The notes under the pieces were generated by a model. The model had not been told where the DNA came from, made no database searches, and was given only the letters and a program-made list of their open reading frames with translations. From Candidatus Hydrogenedentota bacterium (GTDB lineage Bacteria > Hydrogenedentota > Hydrogenedentia > Hydrogenedentales > CAITNO01): a DNA stretch of 12,697 bases. The stretch spans positions 1 to 12,697 of the forward strand of contig DSBB01000164.1 of the NCBI GenBank assembly GCA_011046175.1, given 5' to 3'. Below, piece by piece: positions 1 to 5,598 of this stretch (its first letter is position 1; every line of letters starts with the position of its first letter). Position numbers and translations under genes: made by a program.

Positions 1-213
1 ATGAAAATGCACGCGGTTCATGCTTTAGCATGCTGGGTTTGATTTGCCGCTCCGGCACGCTGAAGCGTGAACAACATACGGTGTTTTCGAAGCGGTCATA
101 GTTAAACGATGAAAATGCACGCGGTTCATGCTTTAGCATGCTGGGTTTGATTTGCCGCTCCGGCACGCTGAAGCGTGAACAACATACGGTGTTTTCGGAG
201 CGGTTATACTTAA
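1..213. repeat. Two tandem copies of a 108-bp structured intergenic repeat
   Basis: Copy 1 (1-108) and copy 2 (109-213) are identical for their first 89 bases and then differ at only a few positions (90/198, 97/205, 101/209). Each copy carries a hairpin with stem catgc/gcatg and loop ttta (19-32 and 127-140), a second with stem cacgc/gcgtg and loop tgaa (56-69 and 164-177), and an outer inverted repeat ccgctccg/cggagcgg enclosing the second hairpin (155-162 with 196-203). The outer stem is perfect in copy 2 and has one mismatch in copy 1. A 13-codon reading frame starts at each copy but has no ribosome binding site and is probably not a gene. Copy 1 begins exactly at the window edge, so more copies may lie to the left. 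I do not recognise the family. Confidence 0.9.
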
Positions 214-331
214 TCATAGCCGATGGCGCCCATGAGTCATGGCTGCATATTGTGCAAAACGCAATTAGAATTTTTTACTATACATCTGCGCGTTTCGCGT
301 AGATGTTTGGTGTAGGTAGTGCATCAACCAT
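214..331. other. Non-coding stretch with one isolated hairpin
   Basis: Between the 108-bp repeats and the REPIN-like element I see no gene. The only clear structure is a hairpin at 282-306: acatctgcgcg, loop ttt, cgcgtagatgt, which is an 11-bp RNA stem with one G-U pair. Read on the minus strand it lies downstream of pcm and is followed by a short A/T-rich run (tagtaaaaaattc). It could therefore help end pcm transcription, but there is no proper U-tract, so terminator function is a weak inference. Confidence 0.4.
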
Positions 332-416
332 CGTCATTCCCGCGAAAGCGGGAATCTACGAACTTTCGCCGGTTCATGTACTATATTTCTGGATTCCCGC
401 TTTCGCGGGAATGACG
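332..416. repeat. REPIN-like element: two inverted REP/dRS3-type palindromes
   Basis: Two perfect 25-bp inverted repeats (332-356 and 392-416) flank a 35-bp spacer. Each arm contains a palindrome with core ATTCCC-N8-GGGAAT (336-355 and 393-412), the pattern described for Neisseria dRS3 and for many REP-type elements in other bacteria. Each arm can fold alone, or the two arms can pair into one long hairpin. The element lies about 50 bp beyond the pcm stop codon, a typical position for REP elements, and may affect mRNA 3' end stability. Elements of this kind are usually spread by a RAYT transposase encoded elsewhere; none is present in this window. Confidence 0.85.
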
Positions 417-465
417 GGAAACATCAAGTCAATGTGTATTACTTGGGTTGTGGGCAACGCCCGCA

Positions 466-1137
466 TTAGGGATGCTGTTCCCAACCCTGTTCGCCGATGA
501 GGGGCACGAACCGGCAGGATATGCCCGGACAACGGTGGAACGCGCCGTCTTCTTTGCGGACGATGGTGACGAGTCGCTGTACGTCCGGTCCGCCCACAGG
601 CGCGACCAGTCTGCCGCCGCTTGCGAGTTGTTGTTGCAGCGCGTCGGGGATTTCCGGGGCGCCCGCAGTAATGAGGACGGCGTTGTAAGGGGCGGCTTCG
701 GGATGGCCGAGCGTTCCGTCGCCGATGATGACCGTTATGTTGTCATAACCCAGCGCTTCGAGCCGCTGTTGCGCGCTGTCCGCGAGTGGGGCGTGGCGTT
801 CTACGGAATAGACCTGCGCGGCGATTTCGGCAAGTATGGCGGTTTGATAACCGGAGCCCGTGCCGATTTCGAGCACGCGCGTGGTTGGCGTCAGCGCGAG
901 CATTTCCGTCATGACGGCGACCATGTAGGGCTGCGATACGGTTTGATCACAGGCAATGGCAACGGGATGGTCGAGGTACGCGTCCTGTTGCTGGTTTGCG
1001 GCGACAAATAAATGTCGCGGCACTTTTCGCATGGCGGCGATGACCTTTGGATCGCGTATGTTGCGCGCCACAATTTGTTTTTCCACCATGCGGTTGCGTT
1101 CTTCTCGGTGCGCGCATAAATCGGCGTCTGTAAACAT
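466..1137 (-). CDS. pcm: Protein-L-isoaspartate O-methyltransferase
   Basis: This cytoplasmic repair enzyme transfers a methyl group from S-adenosylmethionine to L-isoaspartyl residues in aged proteins, starting their conversion back to aspartate. The 223-residue protein is close to the usual 208-225. It shows the N-terminal family segment (MVEKQIVARNIRDPKV, about 17-32), the substrate-loop motif DQTVSQPYMV (64-73), SAM motif I VLEIGTGSGY (88-97), the following acidic segment VYSVER (109-114), IIGDGTLG (137-144), and the C-terminal RFVPLIGEQGW (209-219). I chose ATG at 1137 because AGAGGA lies just upstream at good spacing and homologues begin here. The frame stays open to 1215, but that stretch has no SD and overlaps the promoter region. 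The gene is divergent from rpsA, and a REPIN-like element lies just past its stop. Confidence 0.95.
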   Translation of the reverse strand: MFTDADLCAHREERNRMVEKQIVARNIRDPKVIAAMRKVPRHLFVAANQQQDAYLDHPVAIACDQTVSQPYMVAVMTEMLALTPTTRVLEIGTGSGYQTAILAEIAAQVYSVERHAPLADSAQQRLEALGYDNITVIIGDGTLGHPEAAPYNAVLITAGAPEIPDALQQQLASGGRLVAPVGGPDVQRLVTIVRKEDGAFHRCPGISCRFVPLIGEQGWEQHP

Positions 1138-1170
1138 TATGTCCTCTTGTTGGCGGTTTGCGCGTGTGGT

Positions 1171-1201
1171 TTGAAAGCCTTTTCCTGTTTTTGATAGAAT
1201 A
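1171..1201 (+). promoter_or_regulatory. Probable rpsA promoter, possibly bidirectional with pcm
   Basis: TTGAAA (1171-1176) and TAGAAT (1195-1200), separated by 18 bp, each match the sigma-70 consensus at five of six positions, giving a 5' UTR of roughly 48 nt for rpsA. On the opposite strand the same bases read TATTCT (1201-1196), a plausible -10 for pcm, though the matching -35 is weak (TTCCGC). The two divergent promoters may share this AT-rich core. Confidence 0.6.
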
Positions 1202-1205
1202 CCAC

Positions 1206-1226
1206 ACTCCCGCATTTCGCGGAAAT
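1206..1226. repeat. Degenerate REP/dRS3-like palindrome in the rpsA leader
   Basis: The 21 bases actcccgcatttcgcggaaa(t) match the right arm of the REPIN-like element (393-412) with one inserted base and two substitutions. They keep the stem ccgc/gcgg (1210-1213 with 1219-1222). The site lies between the predicted rpsA transcription start and its ribosome binding site, and also upstream of pcm. It could be an old REP copy or a chance GC-rich hairpin. Confidence 0.45.
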
Positions 1227-1254
1227 CCCATGTAAAGGAGTTTAAGGAAAACTA

Positions 1255-3513
1255 ATGAGCGAACAACAAATGGCAACGCAACTGGCCCGGAGCGGTTTTG
1301 ACGAAGCTCTGGAGGCCGAACTGAAAGAACAGCTTGAAGGCGCGAACATGGCCCAATTGCTGGAGGAGACCCTCCAGAATTTCAAGGAAGGCGAAGTGGT
1401 TCGCGGCCGGGTGGTCAACATAACGGACGACCGTATTCTTGTTGACATTGGCTACAAAAGCGAGGGCATAGTCGAGGCGGGCGAATTTGCCAGCCCTGAA
1501 GATGTCATTGTTGGCGAAAGCTACGATTTTTACATCGAAGAGCCTGAAAACGAGATGGGCGCGCCTGTGCTGTCCAAAATCAAGGCGGACCGCATCAAGA
1601 ACTGGGAACATGTCCAGGAGGTGTACAACAACGACGGCATTATCGAGGGGGTGATCACGCGGCGCGTGAAGGGCGGCTTGAAGGTGGACATCGGCGTGGA
1701 TGCGTTTATGCCGGCAAGCCAGTTGACGTTCCGTCCGACGGGCGATCTCGAGAAATATATTGGCGAGCGGTTGGAAGTTAAGATTGTGAAGCTGACGCGC
1801 CGCCGCCGCAATGTGGTGGTCAGCCGCCGCCGCCTGCTTGAAGAACAGCGTGAAGAAGAGAAGAAAAACCTGCTTGAGCGGATCGAGGTCAACGCGATAA
1901 TCGAGGGCGAGGTCAAGAATATCACGGATTTCGGCGCGTTTGTGGACGTGGGCGGCATTGACGGCCTTCTTCATGTCACCGACATGAGTTGGGGCCGGGT
2001 CAAGCATCCGTCGCAGATGGTGAAAGTGGGGGATAAGCTTGAAGTTGTGGTGTTGAGTTTCGATCCCGCCACCGAACGCATCAGCCTCGGTTTGAAACAG
2101 AAAACGGAGAACCCGTGGGCGACTGTTGTGGAACGGTATCCGGTGGGTTCCATCATGCGCGGGCGCGTGGTGAGCATGACCGAATACGGCGCGTTCGTGC
2201 AGCTTGAAGAGGGCGTCGAGGGCATGGTGCATGTCAGCGAGATGAGCTGGACGCGCCGGGTGCGTTATCCGAATGAAGTGCTTAGCGTCGGCGACGAGGT
2301 GGACGTGATGGTGTTGAGTGTGGACAAGGAAGAAGAGAAGATCGCGCTCGGCATCAAACAGACCCAGCCGAATCCCTGGAAGCAGCTTGGCGAACGGTAT
2401 CCGGTGGGTTCGACCATCAAGGGTATTGTGCGCAACATGACGGACTACGGCGCGTTTGTGCAAATTGAGGACGGCATAGACGCGTTGCTTCATGTGAGCG
2501 ACTTGTCGTGGACGAAGAAGATTACCAATCCGAATGACATGCTGCAGAAGAATCAGGAAATCGAAGTGCAGGTGTTGAGCATTGACCCCGAGGCGGAGAA
2601 GATCAGCGTCGGTTTGAAGCAGTTGCATCCCGATCCGTGGCTGTCGGTGGTTGAAAATGTGCCCATCGGCTCCCATGTCGAGGTTGAAATAGTCAAATTG
2701 GTCGCCTTTGGCGCGTTTGGCCGCCTTGACAACGGCGTCGAGGGTTTGATCCATGTCAGTGAGCTTGCCAACGAGCGGGTGCAGCGACCGGAGGACGTGT
2801 TGAAAGTGGGGGACAAAGTTTCGGCCAAGGTGATCAGCATCAGCGCCGCCGACAGGCGCATCGGCTTGAGTATCCGCGAATACCAGCGCGACATGAACCG
2901 CACCACCATGCAGGAATACGCTGAGAGTGAAAATAAATCCGTGGATGTGGGCGCGGCCTTGACAGGCTCCGTGCCGCAAAGCATGATACAGGCGGGCCGC
3001 AGCCTGGCCGACGTTGCCCACGAGCTTATGGTCGCGGTGAACCGTGTTGAAACGGCGCGCGCCGCGGAGCGCGAGGCGCAAGCGTCCGCCGCCGCTTCTG
3101 AAGAAGCGGGCGAGACGGCGTCCGCTGAATCCGAGGCGGTGGAAGCGCCGTCGGATGAAGCGCCTGTCGAGGATTCTTCCGAGTCCGCCCCGGCGGACGT
3201 TGCGGAGGCGCAGACGTCTGAAGACGCCGCGGCGCCTGAAAATGCGGAGACAGTGGCAGAAGAGATTGTCGAAGACGGCGGTGAAGAGGCGGCTGTGGAC
3301 GCCGCAGCGCCTGAAAATGCGGAGACAGTGGCAGAAGAGATTGTCGAAGACGGCGGTGAAGAGGCGGCTGTGGACGCCGCAGCGTCTGAAAGCGCGGCTC
3401 CTGAAGGAACGGATGATCTTGTCGAAGGTGGCGGCGCAGAGGAGACCCCCGTGTCAGGTGTACCGGAGGCGCCCGTTGAAGACGCGGCGCAAGAACCGGA
3501 AAAGGAGACCTGA
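1255..3513 (+). CDS. rpsA: 30S ribosomal protein S1 with a long acidic tail
   Basis: Ribosomal protein S1 binds mRNA on the 30S subunit and helps unfold and position it for translation initiation. Six S1 (OB-fold) domains lie at about residues 43-111, 127-194, 213-282, 298-369, 385-456 and 472-541. Domain 2 has the bacterial S1 signature (VDAFMPASQ at 148-156, then the basic RRRRNVVVSRRR). Domains 3-5 carry repeated TDFGAFV/TEYGAFV and LLHVSD-type motifs. At 752 residues it is about 200 longer than E. coli S1. The excess is mainly a low-complexity Ala/Glu/Pro/Asp tail from about residue 600, including a near-perfect 25-residue tandem duplication. ATG at 1255 is preceded by AAGGA at 6-nt spacing, with a second AAAGGAG further upstream. 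A strong terminator follows, so the gene is probably monocistronic. The tail's function is unknown; an unstructured acidic extension is an inference from composition. Confidence 0.97.
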   Translation: MSEQQMATQLARSGFDEALEAELKEQLEGANMAQLLEETLQNFKEGEVVRGRVVNITDDRILVDIGYKSEGIVEAGEFASPEDVIVGESYDFYIEEPENEMGAPVLSKIKADRIKNWEHVQEVYNNDGIIEGVITRRVKGGLKVDIGVDAFMPASQLTFRPTGDLEKYIGERLEVKIVKLTRRRRNVVVSRRRLLEEQREEEKKNLLERIEVNAIIEGEVKNITDFGAFVDVGGIDGLLHVTDMSWGRVKHPSQMVKVGDKLEVVVLSFDPATERISLGLKQKTENPWATVVERYPVGSIMRGRVVSMTEYGAFVQLEEGVEGMVHVSEMSWTRRVRYPNEVLSVGDEVDVMVLSVDKEEEKIALGIKQTQPNPWKQLGERYPVGSTIKGIVRNMTDYGAFVQIEDGIDALLHVSDLSWTKKITNPNDMLQKNQEIEVQVLSIDPEAEKISVGLKQLHPDPWLSVVENVPIGSHVEVEIVKLVAFGAFGRLDNGVEGLIHVSELANERVQRPEDVLKVGDKVSAKVISISAADRRIGLSIREYQRDMNRTTMQEYAESENKSVDVGAALTGSVPQSMIQAGRSLADVAHELMVAVNRVETARAAEREAQASAAASEEAGETASAESEAVEAPSDEAPVEDSSESAPADVAEAQTSEDAAAPENAETVAEEIVEDGGEEAAVDAAAPENAETVAEEIVEDGGEEAAVDAAASESAAPEGTDDLVEGGGAEETPVSGVPEAPVEDAAQEPEKET
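3223..3390 (+). repeat. 75-bp in-frame tandem duplication in the rpsA tail
   Basis: Copy 1 (3223-3297) and copy 2 (3298-3372) differ at one base only (g3231 versus a3306), and a third partial copy begins at 3373. The unit is 25 codons, so the frame is kept. It encodes the segment beginning DAAAPENAETVAEE and ending EEAAV, at residues 657-681 and 682-706. The near-identity, including at synonymous sites, points to a recent duplication by slippage or unequal recombination. Confidence 0.97.
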
Positions 3514-3536
3514 GGAAGTCGTATGTAAAACCTTTC

Positions 3537-3574
3537 CGCGAGCGCCGTTGATTCAATGGCGCTCGCGTTTGTTA
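3537..3574 (+). terminator. Rho-independent terminator of rpsA
   Basis: Starting 24 bp after the rpsA stop, gcgagcgcc (3538-3546) pairs with ggcgctcgc (3558-3566). The stem extends by one outer C-G pair, an inner G-U and three more pairs to a 3-nt loop. The U-rich run gtttgttatt follows directly. Confidence 0.85.
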
Positions 3575-3579
3575 TTCAT

Positions 3580-3601
3580 CATCCCCTGACGGGGTGTTCT
3601 T
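3580..3601 (+). terminator. Second hairpin, possible backup terminator
   Basis: catcccc, loop tgac, ggggtg forms a short stem (3580-3596, with one bulge or wobble near its base) and is followed by ttctt. It sits just after the main rpsA terminator and may catch read-through before ilvB. It is weaker than the first hairpin. Confidence 0.4.
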
Positions 3602-3681
3602 CCCGCAATGACCGAACGGCAGTCGGCAGTTTAAGGAACAAACAAGCCGCGTTTGCGCGTTTGGCATACAGACAATAACGC

Positions 3682-3698
3682 AACGCCGTCACGGCGTT
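3682..3698 (+). promoter_or_regulatory. Hairpin in the ilvB leader
   Basis: aacgccg (3682-3688), loop tca, cggcgtt (3692-3698) is a perfect 7-bp stem ending 12 bp before the AAGGAAG ribosome binding site of ilvB and followed by tatcaatat. It could be a weak attenuator, or simply a structured leader. The only short frame upstream (3608-3634, MTERQSAV) has no run of Leu, Val or Ile codons, so classic leader-peptide attenuation is not supported. I found no convincing ilvB promoter between 3602 and 3724. Confidence 0.35.
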
Positions 3699-3724
3699 TA
3701 TCAATATGGAAGGAAGACAGCATT

Positions 3725-5545
3725 ATGGTCGGAACGAAAGGCAAAAGATCAAGCAGGCACGGCGCTGTGATGAGCGGCGCCGAAATGACGATACAAGCGA
3801 TAGTGGACGAAGGGGTGGACACCATTTTCGGGTACAGCGGCGGCGCGATCCTGCCCACCTATGACGCGATTTTTCGTTATAACAGCGCCAACCCCGGCAA
3901 GCCCGTCAGGCTGGTGGTGCCCGCAAACGAACAAGGCGCCGGGTTTATGGCGGCGGGGTACGCGCGGAGCACCGGCAAAGTGGGCGTGTCTATCGTAACC
4001 TCCGGGCCGGGCGCCACCAACAGCGCCACGCCTGTGCGCGACTGCATGGCCGACTCCGTGCCGATAGTGCTGATATGCGGCCAGGTGGCGCGTTCATCCA
4101 TCGGCACAGACGCCTTTCAGGAAGCGCCGGTATTCAGCCTGATGAGCCCCTGCGCCAAGCATGTTTTTCTTGTGAAAGACCCGACGCAACTCGCGGCCAC
4201 AGTGCGCACGGCATTCCAGATAGCGCGCAGCGGGCGTCCGGGACCGGTCGTGATTGATCTTCCCAAAGACGTGCAGAACTGGCAGGGCGCCTACGACAGC
4301 GAGAGCGTGCTGCAATTGCACGGCTATCAGGACCGGGTCAACGCGATGATGCATCAAAAAATGCCGAAAGCCACGGCGCAGGCGTTTCTGAATCTGCTCA
4401 AACGCGCGAAACGCCCCTTGCTTTATGTGGGCGGCGGCGTTATTATCAGCAACGCGGAAAAGGAGCTGCGCCGGTTCATGGAGCAGTTCCGGATACCGGC
4501 GGTGACAACACTGATGGGCATAGGCGCAATAGACACGCAAAGCGATTTGTGCCTGCACATGCTGGGCATGCATGGTTCCGCCTACGGCAATTATGCGGTT
4601 GACGAGTGTGATATGCTGATTGCGGTGGGCGCGCGTTTCGATGATCGCGTTGCCGGGCTGCCCGACGAATTTGCGGCCAATGCGGTTGTCGCGCATATTG
4701 ACATTGACGCGGCTGAAATTGGCAAGGTCAAGCCGGTTGACTGGCATTATGTGGGCGACGCCGCAGTGGCGCTGCGCAGTCTCACCGAGGCGGGAAAAGG
4801 CTGGAGCGTCGAACATAAACAGTGGCTCAAACACATCCGCGCCATGAAAAAACGGCACAAGTTCAATTTCAACCGCGATTCCGAGATAATCCAACCTCAG
4901 GCGGTGTTAGAGGCGCTGAACAACATCACCAAGGGCGAGGCCATTATTGTCACCGGCGTGGGGCAGCATCAAATGTTCAGCGCGCAATACTTTGATTTCA
5001 AACGCCCGCGCACATGGATTACTTCCGGCAGCATGGGCACCATGGGTTTTGGCCTTCCCGCCGCGCTGGGCGCTCAGGCGGCAAATCCGGGGAAACTGGT
5101 CATAGATGTGGACGGCGACGGCAGCATGCGCATGAACATAGGCGAACTCGAGACCTGCACCAATTACAATCTGCCTGTCAAGATACTGCTTATGAACAAC
5201 CAGGGGGACGGCATGGTGGTGCAATGGCAAACGCTCTACTTTGGCGGACGTTACTCCGGCACGGACAAGACGCTTCATGCCAAGGACTTTGTTAAGACGG
5301 CGGAGGCGGACGGGTTCAGGTTCGCGCGGCGCGTCACCGACTATGACGCATTGCAGCCGGCGTTGGAAGAGTTTGTTTCTTTTGACGGGCCTGCGTTTCT
5401 TGAAGTGCGCGTTGACAAGTTCGCGTTCGTATATCCCATGATCGGCCCCGGCGCGCCTTACCACGACATGCTTACGGGTCCCTATATTGAAGGACGCAGC
5501 GACGAGCCGGCGGAAGACACGCTGGACGCGACGGACGGCTTTTAG
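3725..5545 (+). CDS. ilvB: Acetolactate synthase, large (catalytic) subunit
   Basis: This thiamine-diphosphate enzyme joins two pyruvates, or pyruvate and 2-oxobutyrate, in the first common step of valine, leucine and isoleucine synthesis. Over 606 residues the N-terminal ThDP domain has FGYSGGAILP (35-44), the catalytic glutamate in ANEQGAGFMAAGYAR (E69), TSGPGATN (92-99) and GTDAFQE (127-133). The central domain contains VGARFDDRVAG (301-311). The C-terminal domain has GSMGTMGFGLPAALGA (435-450), the Mg/ThDP motif from GDG (464-466) to NN (491-492), GMVVQWQ (496-502) with the Trp typical of biosynthetic enzymes, and VYPMIGPGAP (569-578). ATG at 3725 is preceded by AGGAAG at 8-nt spacing; the frame is open from TTG 3653, but that extension covers a leader hairpin. 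Two oddities: the usual NNxxLGMV reads NNQGDGMV here, and no ilvN regulatory-subunit gene lies nearby. pcrA starts 53 bp downstream. Confidence 0.95.
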   Translation: MVGTKGKRSSRHGAVMSGAEMTIQAIVDEGVDTIFGYSGGAILPTYDAIFRYNSANPGKPVRLVVPANEQGAGFMAAGYARSTGKVGVSIVTSGPGATNSATPVRDCMADSVPIVLICGQVARSSIGTDAFQEAPVFSLMSPCAKHVFLVKDPTQLAATVRTAFQIARSGRPGPVVIDLPKDVQNWQGAYDSESVLQLHGYQDRVNAMMHQKMPKATAQAFLNLLKRAKRPLLYVGGGVIISNAEKELRRFMEQFRIPAVTTLMGIGAIDTQSDLCLHMLGMHGSAYGNYAVDECDMLIAVGARFDDRVAGLPDEFAANAVVAHIDIDAAEIGKVKPVDWHYVGDAAVALRSLTEAGKGWSVEHKQWLKHIRAMKKRHKFNFNRDSEIIQPQAVLEALNNITKGEAIIVTGVGQHQMFSAQYFDFKRPRTWITSGSMGTMGFGLPAALGAQAANPGKLVIDVDGDGSMRMNIGELETCTNYNLPVKILLMNNQGDGMVVQWQTLYFGGRYSGTDKTLHAKDFVKTAEADGFRFARRVTDYDALQPALEEFVSFDGPAFLEVRVDKFAFVYPMIGPGAPYHDMLTGPYIEGRSDEPAEDTLDATDGF

Positions 5546-5598
5546 TCGAGGCGGCATGTTAAACGCGGGCGGACAACAGGCATCGAGGTTCATGCTTT

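Noticed and set aside
1..42. 13-residue frame starting each 108-bp repeat copy (MKMHAVHALACWV)
   Set aside because: No Shine-Dalgarno sequence, and the bases are explained by the hairpin structure. Conservation between copies reflects recent duplication.
332..416. CRISPR-like array or insertion-sequence ends
   Set aside because: There are only two arms, in inverted orientation with a 35-bp spacer and no transposase. The REP/dRS3 pattern explains them better.
303..500. Small plus-strand frame encoding a VIPAKAG...WIPAFAGMTG-type peptide
   Set aside because: This is the translation of the REP palindromes themselves, a well-known source of false proteins. It has no ribosome binding site.
1252..3081. 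609-codon open frame antisense to rpsA
   Set aside because: It is a shadow produced by codon bias in the real gene, His/Arg-rich with no recognisable domain. The sense strand encodes six clear S1 domains.
3044..3589. Very basic Arg/Lys/Pro-rich frame overlapping the rpsA tail
   Set aside because: It is the +1-type shadow of the Glu/Ala-rich tail. The in-frame 75-bp duplication makes it look repetitive, but it has no ribosome binding site and runs into the terminator.
5587..5598. ggttcatgcttt shared with the 108-bp repeat, as a dispersed repeat copy upstream of pcrA
   Set aside because: Only 12 bases match and the flanks differ. A few such matches are expected by chance in a window this size.
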